This document shows positions 1 through 7,960 of a stretch of 20,030 nucleotides of DNA, piece by piece. A program made the position numbers and the translations under genes. Each line of letters opens with the position of its first letter. Position 1 is the first letter of the stretch. The stretch lies in assembly GCA_009920815.1 (NCBI GenBank), contig RFZH01000021.1, forward strand, positions 1 through 20,030, in the 5' to 3' direction. The notes under the pieces were generated by a model. It was not told the origin of the DNA. It searched no databases and saw only the letters and a program-made list of their open reading frames with translations. Source of the stretch: Paracoccaceae bacterium (GTDB lineage Bacteria; Pseudomonadota; Alphaproteobacteria; Rhodobacterales; Rhodobacteraceae).

Positions 1-963
1 CCGTTGGGACAAGTGTCGGGCATGAAAAACAAAATCCCAGGTACGCCGTTGGCCGGCGCGTCCGAGGGGGATTATGCCTATTACCTTTTGGGGGGTGACA
101 ACCTTGCCCGCGACGTGTTTAGCCGCGTCATCGCAGGATCTACCAAAGTTATCTTGATCGCGCCGTTGGCGACGGTGTTTGCCTTTATGGTGGGCATTAC
201 ACTGGGATTACCTGCTGGGTATTTTGGCGGCAAACTGGATATGGTTTTGTCGTTTTTGGCAAACTTGGTTTTGGCCTTCCCTGTGATTTTGTTGTTCTAT
301 CTGTTGGTGACACCCGAAATTCGCATCACTGGCTTTCCGCAATACATGGCGGTTGTCCTGTTTGCGTTTCCGATCATCTTTGCGACCGTGTTGATCAATT
401 CTCGCTATTACCTTGTGCCGCAAAAGCGCAATGTCCTGCTGGGCGTGACCTTGTTTATCCTGTTTGCGTTGTATTTTTCGTTTATCAACGAAGATGGAAC
501 TGTCATTGCTATGTTCAATGCCATCGATCTGTTTGACGTTGATGGTGGCTTGTTAACGGTGTTTGTATCGGTGGTGTTTGTGAATTCGCCCACCGTGTTC
601 CGTATTGTGCGCGGTTTGGCAATGGATATCAAAACACGTGATTACGTCGCCGCTGCCCAAACGCGGGGCGAAGGCACATGGTACATCATGCTTTGGGAAA
701 TCCTGCCCAACGCGCGTGGCCCACTGATTGTGGATTTCTGTTTGCGGATTGGCTACACCACCATTTTGTTGGGAACCTTGGGGTTCTTTGGTCTGGGCCT
801 TGCGCCCGAAGACCCAAACTGGGGCGCCACCATTAACGAAGGACGCAAATTGCTGTCCATCTATCCGCATCCTGCATTGCCGCCCTCCATTGCCCTGCTC
901 AGCCTTGTTTTGGGCTTGAACCTGTTGGCGGATGGCTTGCGCGAAGAAAGCCTAAAAGATTAA
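1..963 (+). CDS. ABC transporter permease, DppC/OppC type (5' partial)
   Basis: This is an inner-membrane permease of a peptide/nickel/opine-type (DppC/OppC) ABC importer; it forms half of the transmembrane channel. The frame is open to base 1, so the start lies upstream and the first cytoplasmic/TM1 segment is missing. The visible signature DNLARDVFSRVI corresponds to the family's conserved 'LGRDVFSR' stretch. An EAA-loop-like segment, DYVAAAQTRGEGTWYIMLWEILPNA, couples to the ATPase, and the typical end (LGTLGFFGLGL, then PNWGATINEGR, then LLADGLRE) is present. Between the third membrane segment and the EAA region there are about 70-80 extra residues with two additional hydrophobic stretches (around QYMAVVLFAFPIIFATVLI and VLLGVTLFILFALYFSFI), which ordinary DppC proteins lack. 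The stop overlaps an upstream ATG of the next frame, but that gene really starts at 1017. The substrate cannot be told from the sequence. Confidence 0.9.
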   Translation, partial: PLGQVSGMKNKIPGTPLAGASEGDYAYYLLGGDNLARDVFSRVIAGSTKVILIAPLATVFAFMVGITLGLPAGYFGGKLDMVLSFLANLVLAFPVILLFYLLVTPEIRITGFPQYMAVVLFAFPIIFATVLINSRYYLVPQKRNVLLGVTLFILFALYFSFINEDGTVIAMFNAIDLFDVDGGLLTVFVSVVFVNSPTVFRIVRGLAMDIKTRDYVAAAQTRGEGTWYIMLWEILPNARGPLIVDFCLRIGYTTILLGTLGFFGLGLAPEDPNWGATINEGRKLLSIYPHPALPPSIALLSLVLGLNLLADGLREESLKD

Positions 964-968
964 TGCAC

Positions 969-986
969 GGGCGGGGAAACCCGCCC
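969..986 (+). other. Intercistronic hairpin with GAAA tetraloop
   Basis: A perfect 7-bp GC stem (GGGCGGG / CCCGCCC) closed by a GAAA loop lies between the permease stop and the ATPase ribosome-binding site. It is not followed by a T run (the next bases are TGTCCTCCCC), so it does not look like a classic terminator. The likely role is mRNA stabilisation or partial attenuation that sets different expression of permease and ATPase; that role is inferred. Confidence 0.6.
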
Positions 987-1016
987 TGTCCTCCCCTCCT
1001 CTCAAGGAAGAAGACA

Positions 1017-3104
1017 ATGGCAAAATTAGACTATGACGGACCGATCTTAGAAATCGACAATCTGTCCATTTCCTTTTTCACACGGCTGCGGGAAATCCCC
1101 GCTGTGATGGATTTTTCTGTTTCTGTGCAACCTGGCGAAGCGGTTGGCTTGGTCGGCGAATCTGGCTGCGGGAAATCCACGGTCGCCTTGGGTGTGATGC
1201 AAGATTTGGGCGTAAATGGTCGCATTGTTGGCGGATCCATTAAATTCAAAGGCCGTGATCTGAACACCATGTCCGCAGAAGAATTGCGTGACATTCGCGG
1301 CAACGAAATCGCCATGATTTACCAAGAACCGATGGCATCGTTGAACCCTGCGATGAAAATCGGCAAACAGCTGATGGAAGTCCCGATGATCCACGAAGGT
1401 GTATCTGAGGACGAAGCGTACAAACGCGCGCTTGAGGTTGTAACGGATGTGAAACTTCCTGACCCTGAACGGATCTTGAAATCCTATCCGCATCAGTTAT
1501 CGGGCGGACAGCAACAACGTATTGTTATTGCGATGGCCTTGATGTCGAAACCGGCATTGTTGATTTTAGACGAACCCACCACAGCACTGGATGTGACGGT
1601 TGAGGCAGCCGTTGTTGAATTGGTCAAAGATTTGGGGAAAAAATACGGAACGTCCATGTTGTTTATTTCGCACAACTTGGGGCTCGTGATGGAAACCTGT
1701 GACCGTATCTGCGTCATGTATTCTGGCGAAGCGGTTGAAACGGGATCTATCAAAGATGTGTTTGACAAGATGCAGCACCCTTACACACAGGCCCTGTTTC
1801 GCTCGATCCCGCTGCCCGGTGCCGATAAAAACTCGCGTCCCCTTGTGGCAATTCCTGGCAATTTTCCATTGCCACATGAACGGCCACAGGGCTGTAATTT
1901 CGGACCACGTTGCGATTATTTCACCGAAGGCTTGTGTAACAGGCGCGACATTCCAATGGCCGCTGTCGAAGGCGATGATCATCACAACACGCGGTGTTTG
2001 CGGTTCAAGGAAATCGACTGGGATGCCCCCATTGTAGCGGGCGAACAAACCGAAAAACCGGAACCAGGCAAGGTCGTTCTAAAGATTGATAATCTGAAAA
2101 AATATTACGAAGTCGCGGCAAACGCCTTGTTCGGCGGTTCGGGCGCGAAAAAGGTTGTGAAAGCCAACGAAACCCTATCGTTTGAGGCCCGTGAAAGCGA
2201 AACCTTGGCCATTGTGGGTGAATCGGGCTGTGGCAAGTCGACCTTTGCCAAAGTGTTGATGGGTCTGGAAACGGCCACAGACGGTCAAATTCTGCTTGAT
2301 GGCAAAAACATCGAAAGCACACCGATTGAAGCACGCGACACCAAAACCGTGGCCGATGTTCAGATGGTATTCCAAAACCCGTTTGATACGCTGAACCCGT
2401 CGATGACCGTTGGGCGGCAGATCATTCGCGCCTTGGAAATTTTCAAATACGGCAATTCAGACCAAGATCGTAAAGATCGCATGTTGGAATTGCTGGATCT
2501 GGTGAAACTTCCCCGTGCCTTTGCCGATCGAATGCCGCGACAGCTGTCAGGTGGGCAGAAACAACGTGTGGGCATTGCGCGCGCCTTTGCGGGCGGTGCG
2601 CGGATTGTGGTGGCCGACGAACCCGTGTCCGCATTGGACGTGTCGGTTCAGGCGGCGGTGACCGATTTGTTGATGGAAATTCAGCGCAAGGAAAAAACCA
2701 CGCTGCTGTTCATCAGCCACGACTTATCGATCGTGCGGTATTTGTCTGATCGGGTGATGGTGATGTATTTGGGCCATGTGGTCGAATTGGGATCAACGGA
2801 TCAAGTCTTTTCGCCACCCTACCATCCCTATACCGAAGCCCTATTATCGGCGGTACCAATTGCGGATACTTCGATCGAAAAAGAACACATCGTTCTCGAA
2901 GGGGATATACCATCCGCGATGAATCCGCCCTCGGGTTGTCCTTTCCAAACCCGCTGCCGTTGGAAATCCAAGGTCGCCGGCGGCCTGTGCGAACGCGAGG
3001 TGCCGCCAGTGCGCAATATTGCAAACGGCCACCAGATTAAATGCCATCTGGATCAAGCAGATTTGGACAGCATGCGTCCCGTCATCAAGATCGCTGCAGA
3101 ATAA
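1017..3104 (+). CDS. Fused two-domain ABC transporter ATP-binding protein (DppD-DppF type)
   Basis: This 695-residue protein is the complete energising unit of the importer, two ATPases in one chain, working on the cytoplasmic face of the permease encoded just upstream. The first nucleotide-binding domain has Walker A GESGCGKST (residues 47-55), signature LSGGQQQRI and Walker B LLILDEPTTALDV. The second has Walker A at about 401-409, signature LSGGQKQRV and Walker B IVVADEPVSALDV. Each domain ends in an oligopeptide-transporter C-terminal segment with cysteines (CNFGPRCDY and CPFQTRCRW). The frame is open back to 963, but ATG 1017 is chosen because AAGGAAG lies just before it and the protein then begins at a family-like MAKLDYDGP. 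All catalytic motifs look intact. Substrate assignment (peptide, opine, glutathione) remains open. Confidence 0.93.
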   Translation: MAKLDYDGPILEIDNLSISFFTRLREIPAVMDFSVSVQPGEAVGLVGESGCGKSTVALGVMQDLGVNGRIVGGSIKFKGRDLNTMSAEELRDIRGNEIAMIYQEPMASLNPAMKIGKQLMEVPMIHEGVSEDEAYKRALEVVTDVKLPDPERILKSYPHQLSGGQQQRIVIAMALMSKPALLILDEPTTALDVTVEAAVVELVKDLGKKYGTSMLFISHNLGLVMETCDRICVMYSGEAVETGSIKDVFDKMQHPYTQALFRSIPLPGADKNSRPLVAIPGNFPLPHERPQGCNFGPRCDYFTEGLCNRRDIPMAAVEGDDHHNTRCLRFKEIDWDAPIVAGEQTEKPEPGKVVLKIDNLKKYYEVAANALFGGSGAKKVVKANETLSFEARESETLAIVGESGCGKSTFAKVLMGLETATDGQILLDGKNIESTPIEARDTKTVADVQMVFQNPFDTLNPSMTVGRQIIRALEIFKYGNSDQDRKDRMLELLDLVKLPRAFADRMPRQLSGGQKQRVGIARAFAGGARIVVADEPVSALDVSVQAAVTDLLMEIQRKEKTTLLFISHDLSIVRYLSDRVMVMYLGHVVELGSTDQVFSPPYHPYTEALLSAVPIADTSIEKEHIVLEGDIPSAMNPPSGCPFQTRCRWKSKVAGGLCEREVPPVRNIANGHQIKCHLDQADLDSMRPVIKIAAE

Positions 3105-3138
3105 TTGACCTAGGCACAATTTTTAATTTCCGTTTTCT

Positions 3139-3165
3139 TGTTCGACGTTTTAATTGCGTCGAACA
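3139..3165. promoter_or_regulatory. 9-bp inverted repeat directly upstream of a ribosome-binding site
   Basis: TGTTCGACG and its exact reverse complement CGTCGAACA are separated by 9 nt. The right arm runs into the AGGAGA ribosome-binding site at 3165-3170 of the following small gene. It could be a dimeric repressor operator or an mRNA hairpin that controls ribosome access. The symmetry is directly visible; the function is inferred. Confidence 0.5.
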
Positions 3166-3176
3166 GGAGAATGCTC

Positions 3177-3503
3177 ATGTCACGTTTTGCCCCAATGCCA
3201 GATCCGCCCTATTACGCGGTGATCTTTTCCAATCAAATCTCAGATACGCCTGAAGGCTATGCGCAAATGGCCGATACAATGGCCGAATTGGCTGAAACTA
3301 TTCCAGGCTATATCGGACGTGAAACCGCGCGAGACGCTGATGGTTTTGCGGTGACGGTCAGTTATTGGGAAACCGAAGCTGCCATTAAACAATGGCGCGA
3401 ACATGCCAAACACCAGCTTGCTCAGAAACTTGGTAAAGATCGATGGTACGATCATTACAGTTTACGCGTCGCAAAGATCGAACGGCAATACCAAGGTCCT
3501 TAG
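3177..3503 (+). CDS. Antibiotic biosynthesis monooxygenase (ABM) family protein
   Basis: This is a 108-residue soluble protein with the dimeric alpha+beta barrel (ferredoxin-like) pattern of the ABM superfamily: YYAVIFSNQ (strand), the helix EGYAQMADTMAELAETIPGYIG, FAVTVSYWETEAAIKQWREHAKHQLAQKLGK and a final strand YSLRVAKIERQY. Members range from quinol monooxygenases to heme-degrading enzymes, and many have no proven activity, so no reaction is assigned. TTG 3138 and ATG 3171 are possible starts, but ATG 3177 has AGGAGA at the right distance (6 nt). A 9-bp inverted repeat sits just before the ribosome-binding site. The last 4 bases overlap the end of the lytic transglycosylase on the other strand. 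Confidence 0.85.
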   Translation: MSRFAPMPDPPYYAVIFSNQISDTPEGYAQMADTMAELAETIPGYIGRETARDADGFAVTVSYWETEAAIKQWREHAKHQLAQKLGKDRWYDHYSLRVAKIERQYQGP

Positions 3504-4084
3504 CGTAATATGCGACGGACGTAGTTTTGCGTTTCCTGATAAGGCGGCACGCCACGATATTTTGCCACCGCCTCTGGTCCTGCGTTATAGGCCGCAAGGG
3601 CCAAACGCCAATTTCGGAACCTTTTATATTGCGTCGCCAGATAGCGTGCACCGCCATCAAGGTTCTGTCGGACGTCATAGGGATCAACCCCTATTAATTT
3701 TGCTGTTTCCGGCATCAATTGTGTTAAACCAATTGCACCTTTATGGGATACGGCTTTTTCGTTCCAACCACTTTCCTGTTGAATGAGGCGCAAAAATAAA
3801 TCGACCGGAATATTGTGTTTTTGCGCCATTAACTGCGCTATGGACAGATGCGTCGCATTGGTTGCGTTGGGCGTGAACACGTCATCCTCTGGCAGGCCAG
3901 GAATATAGACGGGATCTGGATCCAAGGACACGTCAAACCCAGTTGACGTTCGTTTAACTAGGACATCAAATTTCGGGGCATATCTGGCACCACGCGACGT
4001 ATCGCCAAAGGCAAATTGTGTGGCCAATGCCCCGACAAAGGTTCCCAAAAAAACGTGTAACCAAAAACGACGCTGACCATTCAT
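3500..4084 (-). CDS. Lytic transglycosylase, SLT domain (exported)
   Basis: This 194-residue peptidoglycan lytic transglycosylase cleaves the MurNAc-GlcNAc bond in the periplasm and forms 1,6-anhydro ends. An N-terminal hydrophobic stretch (about residues 7-26, FWLHVFLGTFVGALATQFAF) acts as a signal peptide or anchor. The SLT (Slt70/MltE-like) domain covers roughly residues 80-194: LIQQESGWNEKAVS with catalytic Glu104, then GAIGLTQLMPETAKLIG, NLDGGARYLATQ and LALAAYNAGPEAVAKYRG, all diagnostic. It is transcribed away from ssb and converges on the ABM gene, overlapping it by 4 nt at the 3' ends. It is a small enzyme of the type often called a lytic murein transglycosylase in Rhodobacteraceae. 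No Shine-Dalgarno sequence is obvious before the ATG. Confidence 0.93.
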   Translation of the reverse strand: MNGQRRFWLHVFLGTFVGALATQFAFGDTSRGARYAPKFDVLVKRTSTGFDVSLDPDPVYIPGLPEDDVFTPNATNATHLSIAQLMAQKHNIPVDLFLRLIQQESGWNEKAVSHKGAIGLTQLMPETAKLIGVDPYDVRQNLDGGARYLATQYKRFRNWRLALAAYNAGPEAVAKYRGVPPYQETQNYVRRILR

Positions 4085-4237
4085 GCGGCTAAGGTAAGGA
4101 TTTATTACATTTTATCAAGCGCGCTGAAACACGCTGGCAAAGTATTGCAAACATTTTATTAAAGTTTAACCTTTTATTCACGGCAAAGGGATGATGTAAA
4201 CTGTAGCGAACACCAAGAGATTCGACAGGAGAAAGAC

Positions 4238-4744
4238 ATGGCAGGGTCGGTAAATAAGGTTATTTTGATTGGGAACTTGGGACGTGATCCCGAAATCCGC
4301 AATTTTCCCAACGGCGGCAAGGTGTGTAACCTGCGCATCGCGACGTCTGAAAATTGGAAAGACCGCAACACTGGCGAACGCCGTGAACGCACCGAATGGC
4401 ATTCGGTTGCAATTTTTTCTGAACCTCTGGTTCGTGTCGCAGAACAATATCTGCGCAAAGGATCCAAGATTTATATCGAAGGACAACTTGAAACCCGCAA
4501 ATGGCAAGATCAATCGGGCGCAGATCGATACACGACCGAGGTTGTGCTGCGTCCCTACACATCAACGCTGACAATGCTTGATGGTCGCGGCGAAGGCGGC
4601 GGCTCAGGTGGCGGAGCATCGGGTGGCGGCTATGGGGGCCCATCTGTCGGTTATGATGATGGCCCGTCTGACGGTGGCTTTGGCGGTGGGGCATCGGGCG
4701 GCGGTGGATCGTCGCGCGATTTCGACGACGAGATCCCATTCTAA
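4238..4744 (+). CDS. ssb: Single-stranded DNA-binding protein
   Basis: This 168-residue SSB binds single-stranded DNA as a tetramer during replication, repair and recombination. The OB fold occupies about residues 1-112, starting MAGSVNKVILIGNLGRDPE, with TEWHSVAIF and GSKIYIEGQLETRKW. It is followed by a glycine-rich flexible linker and the acidic tip DFDDEIPF that recruits partner proteins. The start is preceded by GACAGGAGAAAGAC, a good ribosome-binding site. It is divergent from the lytic transglycosylase and followed immediately by a strong terminator, so it is probably a single-gene transcript. I looked for an alphaproteobacterial LexA box upstream and found only a half site. Confidence 0.97.
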   Translation: MAGSVNKVILIGNLGRDPEIRNFPNGGKVCNLRIATSENWKDRNTGERRERTEWHSVAIFSEPLVRVAEQYLRKGSKIYIEGQLETRKWQDQSGADRYTTEVVLRPYTSTLTMLDGRGEGGGSGGGASGGGYGGPSVGYDDGPSDGGFGGGASGGGGSSRDFDDEIPF

Positions 4745-4746
4745 TT

Positions 4747-4775
4747 AAAAAGCGGGCGCAAAGGCCCGCTTTTTT
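4747..4775. terminator. Bidirectional rho-independent terminator after ssb
   Basis: A GC stem GCGGGC / GCCCGC with loop GCAAAG is flanked by AAAAA on the left and TTTTTT on the right. It works for ssb on the + strand, and because of the A tract on the left also for the dctD-type gene that ends at 4795 on the - strand. Confidence 0.92.
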
Positions 4776-4794
4776 ATTTATAACACAGCAAAAA

Positions 4795-6129
4795 TCATAA
4801 ATAATCCGATCGTTGTAAACCATATTTTGCCATTTTTTCGTTCAAAGTCCGCCGCGGCAGACAAAGTTCGTCCATAACCCGCGCAATCGACCCTTTATGG
4901 CGGCGCATGGTATTGTCGATCAACATTTTTTCAAAAGCATCGACATATTCTTTCAATGGCTTACCCTCAGAGGTGACGACAGTGGTCATATTGTCATCAT
5001 CGCTCATCAACAGCGATGATATCGTCCCCTGCCCGCGCCGTGCCTGTAGAACGGTCTGTTCTGCAACATTCATCAGCTGGCGCACATTGCCTGGCCAAGG
5101 CGCTTTTAACAATTGAGCCGCATCCTGAGCAGAAATTATTGGGGTATCACACCCATAATCATCAGCGTAGGTTTCACACAAGCGATTGAACATATCCAAA
5201 ATGTCATCCCCGCGCTTGCGCAATGGCGGCACTGTGATCTTAAGGGCATTCAGGCGAAAGTATAAATCACGGCGCAAAGTGTCTTCGGCCGACATTCCGG
5301 GTTCATTATTGTTAGATATTGCAACCACCCGTGTCTCAGGTGGCGTGCCCAAATCATCCAAATAACTTTGCAATCGCCGCTGTACAGGTTCAGAAAGGCT
5401 TTCGATATCTTCTAGGACAAGTGTACCGCCGCGCGCCTCTTCGATAGCGGGCAGATAACTTTCTTCTGCATGCACCGGACCAAACAAACGCCGCAAAAGC
5501 GCATCCTCTTCAAGCGCCGCGCAGCTTATGATTACAAATTTTTTACCCGCACGCGTCCCAACGGCGTGCAGCGCGTGAGCGACTAAGGTTTTTCCTGTCC
5601 CAGTTTCCCCATTAATCAAAACATGTCCGTCAGATTGGCCAATGTCCAAAATATCATCACGAAGGCGCTGCATTGCCGACGAGCGTCCCATCAGTTTTTT
5701 CATCAGTTGATCAGCGTCTGATAATTCACGGCGCAGAGCGCGGTTGTCCAATGTCATGCGCCGCTGTTGGGTCGCTTTTTGTGCAAGCTGGCTCATTGTT
5801 TCGGGGTTAAAGGGTTTTTCCAAAAAGTTAAAAGCGCCCAAACGCATCGCCTCGACGGCCATCGGGACATCGCCATGCCCTGTGATCATGATAACAGGTA
5901 AATTGCTGTCGCGGCTCATCAATGCGCGCAAAAATTGCATGCCGTCCATGCCGGGCATGCGAATATCCGTAATCACAATGCCGGGATAATCAGGCCCAAT
6001 CACAGCCAGCGCATCTGTCGCATTTGCAAAACTTTCGGTGTCATAGCCAGACAAGGCAAGCCATTGCGTGATTGACAAACGCATGTCTTTTTCGTCGTCC
6101 ACAATTGCGATTTTCATTGCTTTGGTCAT
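4795..6129 (-). CDS. dctD: DctD-like response regulator lacking the sigma-54 GAFTGA loop
   Basis: This is a 444-residue NtrC-family response regulator, partner of the DctB kinase encoded upstream; the family controls C4-dicarboxylate transport genes. The receiver domain (1-120) has the acidic pair D11/D12, phospho-acceptor D55 (IVITDIRMPG), T83 and K105. The AAA+ domain (about 148-365) has Walker A GETGTGKT (174-181), an arginine-finger region LRRDLYFRLN and WPGNVRQLMN. The C-terminus is a Fis-type helix-turn-helix (GSIARVMDELCLPRRTLNEKM). Two departures stand out. Where the family has ELFGHxxGAFTGA there is RLFGPVHAEESYLPAIEEA, about five residues shorter and without GAFTGA. Walker B reads GGTLVLEDI rather than GGTLFLDEI. 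It therefore probably does not activate sigma-54 polymerase, and ATP hydrolysis may be altered. ATG 6129 was chosen; ATG 6117 is a close alternative. It begins 5 nt after the dctB stop. Confidence 0.85.
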   Translation of the reverse strand: MTKAMKIAIVDDEKDMRLSITQWLALSGYDTESFANATDALAVIGPDYPGIVITDIRMPGMDGMQFLRALMSRDSNLPVIMITGHGDVPMAVEAMRLGAFNFLEKPFNPETMSQLAQKATQQRRMTLDNRALRRELSDADQLMKKLMGRSSAMQRLRDDILDIGQSDGHVLINGETGTGKTLVAHALHAVGTRAGKKFVIISCAALEEDALLRRLFGPVHAEESYLPAIEEARGGTLVLEDIESLSEPVQRRLQSYLDDLGTPPETRVVAISNNNEPGMSAEDTLRRDLYFRLNALKITVPPLRKRGDDILDMFNRLCETYADDYGCDTPIISAQDAAQLLKAPWPGNVRQLMNVAEQTVLQARRGQGTISSLLMSDDDNMTTVVTSEGKPLKEYVDAFEKMLIDNTMRRHKGSIARVMDELCLPRRTLNEKMAKYGLQRSDYL

Positions 6130-6134
6130 TCACT

Positions 6135-7925
6135 TTACTCTGCTGCTTCGATCGGGGACGTCCCGACACCATGTGGATTAAATATAGGCAGCTCTACGAC
6201 GAAAACAGCGCCTCCGCCCTCTGCATTCCGTGCGGTCAACCGGCCCCCAAAATCTTTGATAATACCTGATGAAATAGCCAACCCAAGACCGACGCCGTCA
6301 CCGGGCGCTTTCGTTGTATGAAATGGTTCAAAAAGGTTATCTAAATCATTGATCCCATGCCCATTATCACGAACACTTAAAGTGGCATAAGTGCCTCGAC
6401 TGAGCATGATTTCGATTTCTGGGTTAGCCTCGTTTTTGACCGCATCATGCGCATTGCGCAACAAATTGATCAGTACCTGTTCAAGACGCATCCGGTCGCC
6501 CATGACCAAAACATCAATGTCGGGCAATATCTTGGTGACCTTGATCTTTGATAACCGCAGCTGTGGATCCATCATCGCGATTGAAGAATCCAAAGCCGCA
6601 GCAATGTCGATCGGGCTAAATTTTTCGGCCCCTTTTCGGGCATGTGATTTCAATTGGCGCGTAATTGCGCCCATACGTTCGACCAAATCATCCATCCGCT
6701 GAAACGCAACCATCGCTTCGTCAGGGCGATTGCGCCGTAACAACAAACCTGCCCCTGCCAAATAGGTTTTCATCGCGGCCAAAGGTTGGTTTAATTCATG
6801 ACTGACGGCGGCGGCCATTTCGCCCAACGCCGCCAACTTGGAACTTTGCGCAAGCGATTGTTCTGCCACCTCAAGTGTTTTTTCCACCTTTTCGCGCTCT
6901 ACAATTTCACGCTGAAGACGGGCATTTAGATCACGCAGTGATATGCTCTCACGTTGAAAAAATACCACGCGAGACGCGTTTTTACGGCTGGTGTAATAAA
7001 AGCCAAACGCAAAAAGCAAAGCAAACACCATGATTTCAAATGCCAAAATCGCGTTCACGCGTTCACGCACGCTGGAATATGCGGTGAATGTGGTGATTTG
7101 CCAGCCTCGAAACGGAATACGACCCTGTATTCGCATCACCGCCTGACCCGCGACATAGGCATTAAAGGGAGAATTGGACCAATCTGATGTGATCCGCAAC
7201 GCTCGCTCTAGCGCGCTTTCAGGTGATTGTAATGCCAAGGCCTGTTCTTCTGTCAATCCGCGCCATTTTGGTTCAGTTGACAAGGTAATCAAGCCCTCGG
7301 AATTGGTCACAAAGACCGCGTCAGAGATACCTGCCCACGTACGTTCAAATTTTTGAAGATCAACCTCGACCAACACAACACCAATCGTTTGGCTCTGGTC
7401 TTCGATCCTGCGCGAATAATAAAATCCAAAACCGCCGGTTTCCTTTTCGACCACCCGAAAAACAGTATTCGACGCACGAAGGGCGTCGATGTAATAGCCT
7501 TTTTCACGGTGCATTTTTCCGATATTCACACGTTCGCTGGATGCGACCGTTCGACCATCGCGATTCAACAATGACAACGACGCGGCCCCAATTTCATCAA
7601 CAAAGCTAATTAGACGTTGTGATGTTTGGCTAAAGTCATTGGAATTCAGCGCCGATATCAGCGCGGGATCACGCGCTAAAAGCTGTGGCACAATCGAATT
7701 GCGCTGCAATTCGCTTTGCAAATTAGAACCATAAAGCGCCAATCTAAGTTCAGCACGATTTGTTGTACTTTGGGTAAAGCGCTGGGTTAAAACCGCATTC
7801 GTCAGGTACAAGGTTGCAAATGCGATGACCAGCAATATACCTGATATTGTGCGAACCCGCCAATTTGACGGGCCTGCAACATCCACTTGGGACTCACTCT
7901 GAGATTCGCGATATAACTGTGTCAT
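6135..7925 (-). CDS. dctB: C4-dicarboxylate sensor histidine kinase, DctB type
   Basis: This 596-residue inner-membrane histidine kinase pairs with the regulator encoded 5 nt downstream. TM1 lies at about 26-46 and TM2 at about 292-312. They enclose a roughly 245-residue periplasmic double-Cache (PDC) sensor with segments such as ASLSLLNRDGRTVASSERVNIG and VFRVVEKETGGFGFYYSRRI, as in DctB. A coiled-coil linker (LRDLNARLQREIVEREKVEKTLE) leads to the H box LGEMAAAVSHELNQPLAAMKTYLAGA with phospho-His376, then the N box (LEQVLINLLRNAHDAV) and G boxes (DNGHGI, GVGLGLAIS). All catalytic motifs are intact. The ligand is inferred from family membership; no dicarboxylate transporter lies nearby. It starts 35 nt after purQ in the same direction without a visible terminator, so read-through from the pur genes is possible. 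Confidence 0.88.
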   Translation of the reverse strand: MTQLYRESQSESQVDVAGPSNWRVRTISGILLVIAFATLYLTNAVLTQRFTQSTTNRAELRLALYGSNLQSELQRNSIVPQLLARDPALISALNSNDFSQTSQRLISFVDEIGAASLSLLNRDGRTVASSERVNIGKMHREKGYYIDALRASNTVFRVVEKETGGFGFYYSRRIEDQSQTIGVVLVEVDLQKFERTWAGISDAVFVTNSEGLITLSTEPKWRGLTEEQALALQSPESALERALRITSDWSNSPFNAYVAGQAVMRIQGRIPFRGWQITTFTAYSSVRERVNAILAFEIMVFALLFAFGFYYTSRKNASRVVFFQRESISLRDLNARLQREIVEREKVEKTLEVAEQSLAQSSKLAALGEMAAAVSHELNQPLAAMKTYLAGAGLLLRRNRPDEAMVAFQRMDDLVERMGAITRQLKSHARKGAEKFSPIDIAAALDSSIAMMDPQLRLSKIKVTKILPDIDVLVMGDRMRLEQVLINLLRNAHDAVKNEANPEIEIMLSRGTYATLSVRDNGHGINDLDNLFEPFHTTKAPGDGVGLGLAISSGIIKDFGGRLTARNAEGGGAVFVVELPIFNPHGVGTSPIEAAE

Positions 7926-7960
7926 CTTAGGACACAGTATAACCAGATTTTTGGCAGGTG

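Noticed and set aside
553..870. Long antisense open frames within the permease, ATPase, pur and dct genes
   Set aside because: They overlap strongly conserved genes on the other strand, lack ribosome-binding sites and show no recognisable domains.
3140..3164. LexA-like GTTC...GAAC pair upstream of the ABM gene
   Set aside because: The halves are inverted and 17 nt apart, not the alphaproteobacterial direct repeat with 7-nt spacing; described instead as a plain inverted repeat.
4205..4225. Possible LexA (SOS) box before ssb
   Set aside because: Only one GAAC half is present; the second half at the required 7-nt spacing reads GATT, so the direct repeat GAAC-N7-GAAC is not met.
7936..7941. TATACT -10 box for a dctB promoter (- strand)
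   Set aside because: The hexamer is good but no acceptable -35 element lies at 16-18 nt, and it is only 11 nt from the start codon.
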